A DNA stretch of 13,222 nucleotides, from positions 1 through 13,222 of the forward strand of contig NZ_JAIWNS010000144.1 of NCBI RefSeq assembly GCF_020216685.1, read 5' to 3'. The position numbers and the translations under genes were made by a program. Below, one piece after another: positions 1 to 7,565 of the stretch (positions within the stretch are counted from its first letter, which is position 1; every line of letters begins with the position of its first letter). The stretch comes from Methanospirillum hungatei (GTDB lineage: Archaea; Halobacteriota; Methanomicrobia; Methanomicrobiales; Methanospirillaceae). The notes under the pieces are model-generated. The model was not told where the DNA came from. It did not search any database and was given only the letters and a program-made list of their open reading frames with translations.

Positions 1-105
1 AGCTGTGGTACAATACTAGCATATGTTGTTACAATTTGATAAAATGATCTTTTGTCGATCGAGGTATCATATAAAAAAGTAACACTTGAAATATATCAAT
101 GAATG

Positions 106-131
106 AAAAGAGAGGATTGCAGGTTCCTCTC
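106..131 (-). terminator. Hairpin plus T-run terminator of the mcr operon
   Basis: Read on the minus strand, GAGAGGA (131-125) and TCCTCTC (116-110) form a perfect 7-bp stem around an 8-nt loop, followed at once by TTTT (109-106). It begins 32 nt after the mcrA stop codon. Archaeal termination relies mainly on T-runs, so the stem may be supportive rather than essential. The rest of 1-105 shows no gene that I can support. Confidence 0.6.
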
Positions 132-163
132 CGGGACGTGTACAAAATGAAAAAAATAATGAA

Positions 164-1870
164 TTATGTTGCAGGAATTATCAGAGACCGTTCTCCTGCA
201 GGTTCGAATTCGCGTATTGCACCGCGTGCAAATTCTTTTCTGGGCTCTGAGAAATCAAACCGGAGGGAGGGATCGGCAAAGGTAATTTTGACCCGTGCAT
301 CAAAGCAGAATGCATCATTGCGGCCGAAATGTGCTGCTCCGACAATAGCAGCATATTCACCCTGATGGCCGACATTCATGGCATAGTTTGGATAATTCGG
401 ACCTCGTAGCTCTCCCATCGCACCACGGTCAGGTTCCATCGAGAGGGAATTTGCTGACCCGCACTGGTCCTGGAGGTCATACCCGAAGAACCCGAGTCTG
501 GACCAGCCGTCTTTGTGGATGATCATCGAGAGATACCAGCCGTTTAAACCTGCATTGGAATTGCCGGTTCCCATTGAACAGGTTATACCTGATGCAGCTG
601 CAAGAACTGCTGCACGCTGTGATCCACCAAAGTGATCCTCCATCAGAGTCGGGAACTGTTCGTACTGCTCCATTCCATACAGGGTAACTTCGGTAGCAAG
701 GTCATTGACCATCTCCTGGGTCGGTTTTATCGTTTTATCCGGTGCTGGCTGGGTGTAATCATACCCATACCGGTCTTTCAGATAATCCATGCCATAGTAG
801 GTGAAATCATCGAGGATGTTATCAGTATATGCAGCGGTTGCATACTGGGTAAACCCGACACCGCCGGACATGTATGATCCAAGCCAGATCTGGTCGAAGA
901 GGACTGCACCAGCGGCTACCTGTTCAAGGGCTGCCCAGGCAGGATCATTCGGATATTTCCGGTTTGCCTGGATAATATCACTAAATAATCCAAACTTAAT
1001 TCCTCCTGGTTCATTCGGACCTCTGGCACGACGGGCCGGAAGATGACTGCCCATCTGGATAACACCGGCATGTTTTGCAGCAAAAGAAAGGTCAGCAACT
1101 GCCGCTTCTCCGGCACAGGTCCGATATGCTGCAATAAATGACATTCCAATCTGCATGGCAGACCATCTGCTGGTCGTTCCACCATCACAGGTTCTGCTGA
1201 CAATGGTTGGAATGTGGATTGCCTGCCACATTGATTTCCCGATCTCTGCCTTCAGTTCTTCCGCATGTTTCTTGCAGAAGAGCTTGTCAATATTTAAGAG
1301 ATATTGCTTATCTATCTGATCGGCGACTTCATCGTCCCCGGTAAATATTTTTACATAACAGTCATCCACAAGACCGGGATGAGTCTCTACCATGTGTTCC
1401 TGAACTACTGCTCCTCCTGGCATGGCGTGATTTAAGATATGAAGATATTCGTTGATAGTCTCCGGAGTAACCTCTTTTCCAAGGCGTTTTTGCAGAGTAT
1501 TGTGGGCCATATCCATCCCGACGATCACCGTCCGTCTGATCTCATCCCACATCTGCTGCATGGCGGTATTATTCACAAAGTGGAGATCATCACCTTCGAC
1601 AAATGTACCGGTTCCGGATACTTCATAGGTCATCAGTTGTCGCTGACCCATGGGGATACCACCCAGGTGACAATGTTCCGGATCATACATTGTTATTCCA
1701 CGTTTTTCTTCGATACGTTTGTTAATCTCGATGAATTCTCGTTTTCTGGGTGATTGGCGGACACCATCAAAGCAGTAGAATGATGTTTTTGTTGATTCTA
1801 CATCCTGATCTTTGAATTTATCCTTGAGTGCTTTAAGGAAACGTTTTTGTGAGTGCTCAATTCGGCTCAT
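164..1870 (-). CDS. mcrA: Methyl-coenzyme M reductase, alpha subunit
   Basis: This is the catalytic alpha subunit of MCR, the (alpha-beta-gamma)2 nickel enzyme in the cytoplasm that turns methyl-CoM plus CoB into methane and the CoM-CoB heterodisulfide. The 568 residues compare with about 550-570 in the family. The F430-ligand glutamine is Q157 in VVQEHM. The sites known to be modified in this family are all kept: H267 (N-methyl), R281 (C-methyl, in [11 protein letters not shown]), Q418 (in GGSQRAAV), G463 (thioglycine), D468 and C470 in [13 protein letters not shown]343 is also present. Relative to Methanothermobacter McrA there seem to be about eight extra residues near 371-388 ([13 protein letters not shown]), a surface loop that I believe Methanomicrobiales share. 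The start codon overlaps the mcrG stop by 4 nt and follows GAGAGGAT. Because mcrC is missing from the operon, this may be an mrtA-type isoenzyme subunit. Confidence 0.97.
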   Translation of the reverse strand: MSRIEHSQKRFLKALKDKFKDQDVESTKTSFYCFDGVRQSPRKREFIEINKRIEEKRGITMYDPEHCHLGGIPMGQRQLMTYEVSGTGTFVEGDDLHFVNNTAMQQMWDEIRRTVIVGMDMAHNTLQKRLGKEVTPETINEYLHILNHAMPGGAVVQEHMVETHPGLVDDCYVKIFTGDDEVADQIDKQYLLNIDKLFCKKHAEELKAEIGKSMWQAIHIPTIVSRTCDGGTTSRWSAMQIGMSFIAAYRTCAGEAAVADLSFAAKHAGVIQMGSHLPARRARGPNEPGGIKFGLFSDIIQANRKYPNDPAWAALEQVAAGAVLFDQIWLGSYMSGGVGFTQYATAAYTDNILDDFTYYGMDYLKDRYGYDYTQPAPDKTIKPTQEMVNDLATEVTLYGMEQYEQFPTLMEDHFGGSQRAAVLAAASGITCSMGTGNSNAGLNGWYLSMIIHKDGWSRLGFFGYDLQDQCGSANSLSMEPDRGAMGELRGPNYPNYAMNVGHQGEYAAIVGAAHFGRNDAFCFDARVKITFADPSLRFDFSEPRKEFARGAIREFEPAGERSLIIPAT

Positions 1871-2637
1871 TTTTTATCCTCTCTTGGCATAAAACCATAT
1901 TTTGTCCGGAGTGTGTGGATTCGCTGCAGGTATTCTATATATTCTGGATCCTCTCTCAGGGGTGTTCCAACAAGTGAGTGAAACATTGTTGTATGTTCAC
2001 GAAGCCAGTCATCATCCAGGGGTTTTCCCACATCAACCTGACGGTCGAGAGGAACACCAATCTGATCTTTCACATATTTTACCCTGCCATCCTCCCCCAT
2101 AATACATCTCTGGAGTGCGTCAAACTGCATGCCATCCTCTGAAAGACGCAAGGAATGTCCATGGACTGTTGCACCTCGAAGGCTGACACGGGCAGGGTCA
2201 AACATTTCGGTTTCTATAAGCGTACTACAGTATTTTTCAAGATCGCGTTCCCTGCATTCAACGATCTGACGTCCTGAAAGAGTGCCTGGATCAATGCCTC
2301 GAAACCGGTACATCTCGGCATATGTCCTCTGGTATGGCTGAGATGGAGCATTAAACATAGAATCAGCAAACTGCACATACCTGACCCGGTCACCATGCAA
2401 TGCTCCTTCAGTTGGTTTTACCAGTTTTCTCATCGGGCAGTCAACTTCAGGTAATTCTCCAATTGGTGGGTGAACAGATTTGAAGGCCTCTCCCGGAGCA
2501 CGGTGTCCAAGAATTAGTATGATATCTTCGTCAGTCACTTTTCGCATCTTCTGCAGTTCTATGTTCGGATTCATCTGTCTTCGCCTGTTTTCTGCGACAA
2601 TAGATGTTCCAGGTCCATATTGTGGGGTATATTTCAT
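1867..2637 (-). CDS. mcrG: Methyl-coenzyme M reductase, gamma subunit
   Basis: Gamma subunit of MCR; it lines part of the active-site channel and helps bind CoB and F430. The protein is 256 residues from the chosen start, close to the family's usual 250-260. Family signatures are clear: ILGHRAPGE (42-50), VHPP (55-58), [15 protein letters not shown] (83-97), GTLSGRQI (118-125, containing the arginine that contacts CoB) and VHGHSLRL (158-165). An in-frame ATG 14 codons upstream would add MPVKIMPLKDEVKN. I prefer the ATG at 2637 because it matches the family N terminus ([19 protein letters not shown]) and follows a good GATGAGGT ribosome site. The gene starts 10 nt after mcrD ends and overlaps mcrA by 4 nt. 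Confidence 0.96.
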   Translation of the reverse strand: MKYTPQYGPGTSIVAENRRRQMNPNIELQKMRKVTDEDIILILGHRAPGEAFKSVHPPIGELPEVDCPMRKLVKPTEGALHGDRVRYVQFADSMFNAPSQPYQRTYAEMYRFRGIDPGTLSGRQIVECRERDLEKYCSTLIETEMFDPARVSLRGATVHGHSLRLSEDGMQFDALQRCIMGEDGRVKYVKDQIGVPLDRQVDVGKPLDDDWLREHTTMFHSLVGTPLREDPEYIEYLQRIHTLRTKYGFMPREDKK

Positions 2638-2647
2638 GTTTTTTACC

Positions 2648-3184
2648 TCATCCTTCAAGGGCATTATTTTCACAGGCACATATCATCCTGTGTTCATGTT
2701 CCTCATGTGCTATGATTCGAACCGGTCGTTCCTTTGATCTGGGATCAACCATACCGATAAGTTCAGGGTCTGGTTTTGGTCCGTATTTGGCATAATCAAA
2801 CATGGTCATGGTAGGTTTAATGAAGATGCCCTGTTGCATTACAAATCCAAATTTCACAAAAAAATCGGTACAAATTCGATTTATTACTCCGATAATGCAC
2901 TCATCTTCGAGTTCGAGAATAATATCTCCGACAAGCATACGAATATCGCAAGAGGTCGTCCCAACGGTGATATTTCGTTTTATGTCAGTCGAATTTTCCA
3001 TACCCCGGGCCGGCCCATAGGGGATGACCTTTGGAATATTCTGGCCGTGAAGAAGTATTCTGCGTATTCCCGGAATTTCAACCAGTTTGTTCAGTAAGGT
3101 TTCACAGGTTTCAGGTTTCATCATTCTGATTGAACAAATCCTGATTTGAGGTAATGACGCAGGAGATGCTGCCTGTACATTCAT
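2648..3184 (-). CDS. mcrD: Methyl-coenzyme M reductase operon protein D
   Basis: McrD is not part of active MCR. It is conserved in mcr/mrt operons and has been found bound to inactive MCR, so a role in assembly or cofactor delivery is the usual proposal. The 178-residue protein shows the family pattern: an N-terminal ferredoxin-like half (PQIRICSIRMMKPETCETLLN), RRILLHGQNIPK (41-52), the YGPARG element (56-61), a second repeat (IRMLVGDIILELED) and FIKPTMTMFDYAKYG (121-135). The C-terminal tail is unusual: AHEEHEHRMICACE (159-172) puts three histidines and two cysteines within 12 residues and could bind metal. It sits 2 nt after mcrB and 10 nt before mcrG, so it is co-transcribed with them. 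Confidence 0.93.
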   Translation of the reverse strand: MNVQAASPASLPQIRICSIRMMKPETCETLLNKLVEIPGIRRILLHGQNIPKVIPYGPARGMENSTDIKRNITVGTTSCDIRMLVGDIILELEDECIIGVINRICTDFFVKFGFVMQQGIFIKPTMTMFDYAKYGPKPDPELIGMVDPRSKERPVRIIAHEEHEHRMICACENNALEG

Positions 3185-3186
3185 AT

Positions 3187-4488
3187 TCAGGCACCTTCTG
3201 CAATCTGATGTATTGGTTTATTGAATACATCAATCCGGCCATATGTCTCACCCATTACTTTTGAGGTACCTTCTGGTGCAAACATCTGTGTTCCTGCATC
3301 CAATGCTGCTGCTGCAACCACACAGGGGATAGCCACTCCGGCGGCATGCCTGGTGACAACATGGTTTCCGTTGAAAATTCCCGGACCTCCACCACCATAA
3401 ATCGAATGAGAGAAGAATGAAAAACCAACACCTGTACCCATACTCCGTCCAAAATCACTACATGGTAGTCCGGTCTCATGCTCGATAAGATCGTTAAAGT
3501 ACAGGAGTGTTGAAGAGATTGCCTGTACAAACCTGCCTGCCCCACAATTCACAATTGAAGCAGCAAGGGTACCTGCAGAAACATATGCATTCCAGAGCAT
3601 CGGGTCATCGGTGTCATAAAATGTGAAATAACCACCCTTTTTACCGGGATATATGACTCGATCCTCTAACGCCCGTTCAACCAGTGACTGAACAACTGTT
3701 CCAACAGTCCCCTCCTGTCCATTCTCCTTTACCAGATCATAGACCATATTATTGGCATTCAGACCCTGGTATGCATAGCAGAGGAGTTGATTCCGTTCAT
3801 ATGGGCCGACACATCCCATCTCAAATATTCCTGCATGTTCGAGTGTTGCTGCAAGAGCCGTTCCCTGAAGCGCATTCCGGTTTGTCATCATAACGAAATG
3901 ATTCACCGGAATGTTTCGGAGTGCATATCCAATACCTTCATTGTTCTGCGGTATTGTCAGAATTGATGTGACCAGTGCCCCCTCCATATCCTGGGTCTGC
4001 GGATAAGAACCCCAGGCTGCAGCTTTCACTGTAGATGCATCAAATGGGCTGATGTCAAATTCCTCAACAATGGCATAGGTTACTGCAGATGCAACCGATG
4101 TAATAGCAGCATCATATGTTGCCGCTCCAGAGATTCGTTTTGCCGGAACTTTTACCAAAAGAAGATTTCCTCCATTAAATTCCATAATCTCGGTATCATC
4201 ATCTTCTTCAAGCTGAACCATATCCTTGATTCTGGCTATCAGTGAGTCCTTGTGTTCCATAATCGGAAGTTTTAACTCACGGCCCGGAATTCGTCCCTTT
4301 CCTAGCTTTCCTCCAGATAACGCCTGTTCAATGCCATGAAGGTTTACATTGATTGTACGCTTTGTCAGATCAATAATGCGACAGGCAGCCGGATTCAGAA
4401 GAGGATGAATCCGATCTAAGGTTATTCCGCTTTTAAGCAGTTTTCCATCATCAGAAAATAAATCGATGGTCTCCTGATATTTTTTCAT
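3187..4488 (-). CDS. mcrB: Methyl-coenzyme M reductase, beta subunit
   Basis: Beta subunit of MCR, first gene of the operon. The 433 residues from the chosen start match the usual length (about 434-443). The active-site block YGGGGPGIFNGNHVVTRH lies at 364-381; Y364 corresponds to the beta tyrosine that faces the substrate. Other landmarks are GRIPGRELKLPI (65-76), AAWGSYPQTQDMEGA (157-171) and FGRSMGTGVGFSFFSHS (346-362). The frame stays open upstream to an ATG at 4566, adding 26 residues with no family counterpart. I choose the ATG at 4488 because the family N terminus starts there (MKKYQETIDLFSDDG) and it follows CAGGAAAAG, while the upstream ATG has no ribosome site. Confidence 0.96.
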   Translation of the reverse strand: MKKYQETIDLFSDDGKLLKSGITLDRIHPLLNPAACRIIDLTKRTINVNLHGIEQALSGGKLGKGRIPGRELKLPIMEHKDSLIARIKDMVQLEEDDDTEIMEFNGGNLLLVKVPAKRISGAATYDAAITSVASAVTYAIVEEFDISPFDASTVKAAAWGSYPQTQDMEGALVTSILTIPQNNEGIGYALRNIPVNHFVMMTNRNALQGTALAATLEHAGIFEMGCVGPYERNQLLCYAYQGLNANNMVYDLVKENGQEGTVGTVVQSLVERALEDRVIYPGKKGGYFTFYDTDDPMLWNAYVSAGTLAASIVNCGAGRFVQAISSTLLYFNDLIEHETGLPCSDFGRSMGTGVGFSFFSHSIYGGGGPGIFNGNHVVTRHAAGVAIPCVVAAAALDAGTQMFAPEGTSKVMGETYGRIDVFNKPIHQIAEGA

Positions 4489-4580
4489 GGTCTTTTCCTG
4501 TGATGCTCGTAAGTCAGTCCAGTGTACCGGAAAACCCGGGTACTGAGCTACAAAGTAGGTGACCATTTTTACTTAATTAG

Positions 4581-4588
4581 TATTACTA
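4581..4588. promoter_or_regulatory. TATTACTA motif upstream of mcrB
   Basis: An exact copy of the half-site that forms the inner palindrome of the hmd promoter. It lies 93-100 nt before the mcrB start. Further single copies of the GTTACTA form lie at 4701-4707 (complement strand), 4870-4876 and 5170-5176 in the same intergenic region. Shared regulatory use is inferred from the distribution. Confidence 0.35.
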
Positions 4589-4636
4589 TCATGTCAAAAA
4601 TTATGATGTTATTTTGGCTAATATTTTTTTCTTCTT

Positions 4637-4645
4637 ATTATAAAA
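4637..4645 (-). promoter_or_regulatory. Candidate TATA box for mcrBDGA
   Basis: The minus strand reads TTTTATAAT here, about 150 nt before the mcrB start. Placing transcription about 25 nt downstream would give a leader of roughly 120 nt. A second AT-rich candidate (AAAATATTA, near 4622) would give a leader about 15 nt shorter. This is by inspection only, in DNA where AT-rich words are common. Confidence 0.3.
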
Positions 4646-5303
4646 TTGTTACTTCAATCATCTGAATTTAGATTTTTTTCTCGCATCTATGTAAGAATTT
4701 TAGTAACTTGTAAAGTCATGAAATTCAGGCATTCCTCGACAAATATATCTCTAATGCGTCCATGAATAAACAGAAGTATGTTTCCTACATCACGCATCAA
4801 TTTTACATTACGTATTACAAAATATGATAAATAGTTAAGAAATTAAAATGATTAATTGCAAGATATTCTGTTACTATTTTAAAAAAATTTCAGGTATTAA
4901 TATTTGAATGGTTAAATTTTAATTAATCAGCAGAAATAGTGACCTGCCCGGTGAAATGGATCAACAAAACGCGAACTCATGATTTCGTATGCCGATTACA
5001 AAATGGTGTGTTTGAATTTTTTTCGTGCATCAAAGGCGGATGGCAGGATTAAAGGTTCGCCATGATTCTCTTGTCCATTTATCATGATGAGAAGATACTC
5101 CTTGTCTCCCTACAATAGTATCCCGTCACTGCCACCACATTACATTATGTGTATACATAAGGTAAAAATGTTACTAAATTTAAAAAATGTAATACTTCAT
5201 ATGGTCGAATTAATTTTCGTAACAATTAAATTAAAGACGAAAAATATATTTGAATTAATCATTTTGGATTTTTTTTGTATATCTTTTCGTTTAATCTCTT
5301 CAT

Positions 5304-5780
5304 CTAATTTTGCCTGATAAGTGTTGGTTGAATGAGTGGGCGTTGGTCATACATTCCGATATAATATTGATTATATGGATCAGTGTTCTGATTATTTGTG
5401 ATATAATCTGATAAAGAGGGAGCAGTCTTTATAAATTTTCCAACAAGGATCTGGAAAGCAAACTCCCCGAAGAAATCTTCACAATACTGTGCAACGGTAT
5501 TCAAAGCCCGCTCATCTAACGCTTCAACTATTACATCACCCATGAGAACATGCATGTCAACATTTTGATTTGCTACTCTGATACTTGTTGCTGCCGGGGC
5601 TTCTATGGTACAACATTCCTTTTGATTTTTAGGCGATTCTTTCAGATGGCCTGGGCCATGTACCAGAACTCTGCGTATTCCTGCAATGGCTGATAATCCA
5701 TCCAGAAATTTTTCTGCATTGTCTGGCTGAAGCATCCGGATAGGTACAATCCGGACCTGGGGATACTCTTCTGAACTCAT
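5304..5780 (-). CDS. Free-standing McrD-like protein
   Basis: A second McrD-family protein of 158 residues outside the mcr operon. It aligns by eye with the operon McrD through most of its length: PQVRIVPIRMLQPDNAEKFL against PQIRICSIRMMKPETCETLL, GIRRVLVHGPGHLK against GIRRILLHGQNIPK, MHVLMGDVIVEALDE against IRMLVGDIILELEDE, then FIKTAPSLSDY and YIGMYDQR. It differs in two places. The YGPARG element is replaced by KECCTIEAP with adjacent C56 and C57, and the His/Cys-rich tail is missing. The start at 5780 follows AGAGGAG at good spacing. It lies between hmd and mcrB on the same strand with long gaps on both sides, so it probably has its own promoter. A role in MCR assembly under particular conditions is inference; membership of the McrD family is fairly secure. 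Confidence 0.85.
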   Translation of the reverse strand: MSSEEYPQVRIVPIRMLQPDNAEKFLDGLSAIAGIRRVLVHGPGHLKESPKNQKECCTIEAPAATSIRVANQNVDMHVLMGDVIVEALDERALNTVAQYCEDFFGEFAFQILVGKFIKTAPSLSDYITNNQNTDPYNQYYIGMYDQRPLIQPTLIRQN

Positions 5781-5796
5781 GTTACTCCTCTTTTCG

Positions 5797-5829
5797 CAGG
5801 AACAGATGTGATGGATAACATCGTTCCTG
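5797..5829 (-). promoter_or_regulatory. Stem-loop in the leader of the mcrD-like gene
   Basis: CAGGAAC-A-GATG (5797-5808) is complementary to CATCGTTCCTG (5819-5829): an 11-bp stem interrupted by one bulged A, with a 10-nt loop. It ends 16 nt before the start codon, just upstream of the AGAGGAG ribosome site. As RNA it could influence ribosome access; as DNA it could be an operator. Which one applies cannot be told from sequence. Confidence 0.45.
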
Positions 5830-5864
5830 TATGATACAATAAGGATGAGATAGTATTAAAATAT

Positions 5865-5882
5865 TATTACTAAATTTAAATT
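5865..5882 (-). promoter_or_regulatory. Candidate TATA region with TATTACTA motif, mcrD-like gene
   Basis: On the minus strand AAATTTAAATTTAGTAATA combines an AT-rich TATA-like element (about 5871-5882) with TAGTAATA (5865-5872), the complement of TATTACTA. Transcription would start near 5850, giving a leader of about 70 nt that includes the stem-loop at 5797-5829. The motif abuts the presumed TATA element, where a bound regulator could affect initiation. Confidence 0.35.
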
Positions 5883-6158
5883 TGTATTAACTATTGATTA
5901 AAAATTATATAAATTTAATACATTAATCCCTTCATTTTATCTCTGATTATCCAGATAAAGTGGATACTGAAAATAATCTGACATATTTATGAATGAGAAA
6001 GAAGTCCTCCTTCGAGGTTATAGGATTTCTCCGATATTGCAGCAAAACCATAGGTGGGTAAGATGTATGATCTGAATATGATTAAGCGCGTGGATACATA
6101 GAAATAAAAATGGTATTCTGATTCAATTTACATCTGATAAATTCATTCACAAGAGAGT

Positions 6159-6197
6159 TCCGGAGGTTTGGAGATTATTTCCCGTAAACTCTCCGGA
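6159..6197 (-). terminator. Hairpin downstream of hmd, possible terminator
   Basis: TCCGGAG-GTTT (6159-6169) pairs with AAAC-T-CTCCGGA (6186-6197): 7 bp plus 4 bp with one bulged base, 16-nt loop. It begins 47 nt after the hmd stop. No strong T-run follows directly on the minus strand, so it may instead stabilise the mRNA 3' end. Confidence 0.35.
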
Positions 6198-6243
6198 TAC
6201 TCAGAATTCATCCTGGAAAATGGTTGTAAATTATGGTTGCTCA

Positions 6244-7302
6244 TTACTCGCACATGCCTTCCGGCGTGCAGCTCTTCAGTTTCCGCTTTTCAAGTGATTT
6301 CAGAATTGTGGGTAATACCTCACCAAGCGCTCCAAAATTCATTGAGTCAGCTGTTCCAAGGAAAACTCCCGGATCAAGGTGTTCTTCAAGGTTTTTTATT
6401 CCTACTTTATCCATAAGGTTCGTAATCTGAACAAGTGATTTTTTAGCCATCATTTGTGAGAAACTTGCAGGGGCTCCGAGAACACCCATTACGGATTCAC
6501 GATAGGTAAGCAATCCAGCATAGGTTATAGCAGTAAGAGCTGCACACATGTCACAGACCGGACCGAGAAGTTCCGCAGGTAACTTAAATGCTTCCCCTCG
6601 TGCTTTCATACCAATTTCCATCAGTTTCTTGATGGTTTCGTCAGATGCATACCCTTCAGAAATAAATCCCTGACCTTTCATCTCAGGAACCGCCCCTGGA
6701 TGATAGGAAGATACCTGGACATTCTTGGTCTTGGTAAGATTTAGTTCTTCAAAGATGCCGTAGAATTTTGTGGTTGGGATAGTACATGCATGAGTAATAA
6801 TTGCACCCTCCTTAATTTCTCCGGCAAATTTCTCGATGATGCCTTTTTGCATGTCTCCCTTGGGAAGCCAGGTAATGATCCAGTCAGCATCTTTTACAGC
6901 TTCCCTGTCATCGGTGGTGATTTTGAATCCAAGATCCTTTGGGTGAGTAAAATGGATTGCTCCTTTTGGTGGCTTTGGAAGATCCTTTGCAACCTCTTTT
7001 ACCTTTGCCCGAATCTGGGGCATAATGGACTCCGGATTCCCGCTCTTGTGTGCTTTCATGACATCTTCGTATGCAAAATCATCAATGACGGTGAATTGTC
7101 CGTCAAATATCGGATCTGATACAACGATGTCATTAATGCCTGCAAGCTCTTTCAGTTCGGCACCCATTATCATGGTTGAATGGGCCATTGAGATCTCAGG
7201 TTTTCCAACCTGTTCTGCAACAGCACAAGCACGGGCAAAATTGGTAATTCCCGCAGCTGCGTGAGTTCTATAGCAGCCTGCGCCTAGAATTGCTACTTTC
7301 AT
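6244..7302 (-). CDS. hmd: H2-forming methylenetetrahydromethanopterin dehydrogenase ([Fe]-hydrogenase)
   Basis: Hmd reversibly reduces methenyl-H4MPT+ with H2 to methylene-H4MPT and a proton, using the FeGP cofactor and no nickel or iron-sulfur cluster. The 352 residues fit the family. The N-terminal Rossmann domain that holds the cofactor begins MKVAILGAGCYRTHAAAG, with the conserved H14. The cysteine that binds iron is C173 in ITHACTIPTTKF, equivalent to Cys176 of characterised Hmd. H201 in YHPGAVPEMKG is kept, and the C-terminal all-helical dimerisation half follows. With these residues it reads as catalytic Hmd rather than the HmdII paralogue, which is thought not to be an active hydrogenase. 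The start follows AGAGGAT (7309-7315). It is divergent from the hcg genes that make its cofactor. In other methanogens Hmd rises under nickel limitation; that is known from the family, not shown here. Confidence 0.97.
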   Translation of the reverse strand: MKVAILGAGCYRTHAAAGITNFARACAVAEQVGKPEISMAHSTMIMGAELKELAGINDIVVSDPIFDGQFTVIDDFAYEDVMKAHKSGNPESIMPQIRAKVKEVAKDLPKPPKGAIHFTHPKDLGFKITTDDREAVKDADWIITWLPKGDMQKGIIEKFAGEIKEGAIITHACTIPTTKFYGIFEELNLTKTKNVQVSSYHPGAVPEMKGQGFISEGYASDETIKKLMEIGMKARGEAFKLPAELLGPVCDMCAALTAITYAGLLTYRESVMGVLGAPASFSQMMAKKSLVQITNLMDKVGIKNLEEHLDPGVFLGTADSMNFGALGEVLPTILKSLEKRKLKSCTPEGMCE

Positions 7303-7333
7303 GAATCTATCCTCTGTGTGTGATTAATACTTC

Positions 7334-7382
7334 TTATGAATATTATATTATTACTAAATATCTAGTAATACAATATTCATAA
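7334..7382. promoter_or_regulatory. Nested palindrome in the hmd promoter region
   Basis: Outer arms TTATGAATATT (7334-7344) and AATATTCATAA (7372-7382) are a perfect 11-bp inverted repeat. Inside them TATTACTA (7349-7356) and TAGTAATA (7363-7370) form a second perfect 8-bp inverted repeat with a 6-nt centre. The block lies 32-80 nt before the hmd start. Candidate hmd TATA elements flank or overlap it: ATATATTTAAT on the minus strand at 7408-7418, which would put the palindrome in the leader RNA, or AATATAATA at 7341-7349, which would make it an upstream operator. Confidence 0.55.
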
Positions 7383-7481
7383 TCAGTGATAATTGCTCTA
7401 CTTACAATTAAATATATCTATCGATTTTAATTTCAATTTATAAAGAATAATTTGTTTAATGTACTCTTATAATTCATCTTG

Positions 7482-7504
7482 TAGTAACAATATCTTTATA
7501 AAAT
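7482..7504 (+). promoter_or_regulatory. hcgA promoter: TATA box with upstream TAGTAAC motif
   Basis: TTTATAAAAT at 7495-7504 is the best archaeal TATA box in the window. Transcription about 25 nt downstream would begin near 7525 and give a leader of about 40 nt. TAGTAAC (7482-7488), complement of GTTACTA, sits immediately upstream in the position of the TFB-recognition element, where a bound protein could block or assist initiation. Confidence 0.5.
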
Positions 7505-7565
7505 AGTCATTAAGGCGATAAATTTTAATTATGATTTGATCATACGAATAACATTAATTTACATA

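Larger units (their letters stand above)
4489..5303. other. AT-rich intergenic region upstream of mcrB
   Basis: About 815 bp without a supported gene. It should hold the mcrB promoter at its low-coordinate end and the end of the mcrD-like transcript at the other. It is strongly AT-rich apart from a more GC-rich island at about 4938-5110 that contains a small stem-loop (5035-5041 with 5055-5061, including G-T pairs) and no ORF longer than about 37 codons on the frames I read there. Four RTTACTA-type motifs lie in it. A 77-codon plus-strand frame at 5084-5317 is judged spurious. Confidence 0.6.
5781..6243. other. Intergenic region between hmd and the mcrD-like gene
   Basis: 463 bp without a supported gene. 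It contains the leader and likely promoter of the mcrD-like gene (5781-5890), a strongly AT-rich stretch (5850-5950), a mixed stretch with only very short frames such as MNEKEVLLRGYRISP (from 5989), and the hmd 3' hairpin (6159-6197). Confidence 0.55.

Noticed and set aside
99..365. 88-codon plus-strand frame across the mcrA end
   Set aside because: It runs antisense to mcrA's conserved C terminus and its protein resembles nothing I know.
4489..4566. 26-residue N-terminal extension of McrB from the upstream ATG
   Set aside because: It has no counterpart in the family and no ribosome site; the downstream ATG has both a matching N terminus and CAGGAAAAG.
5084..5317. 77-codon plus-strand frame in the intergenic region, with a hydrophobic C-terminal half
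   Set aside because: It lies in AT-rich DNA, has no ribosome site that I can see, overlaps the end of the mcrD-like gene, and its hydrophobic stretch follows from the T-rich composition.
5989..6100. Short frames (MNEKEVLLRGYRISP and MYDLNMIKRVDT) that might be a gene remnant
   Set aside because: Each is under 25 codons and matches no family that I recognise; no flanking repeats suggest an insertion sequence.
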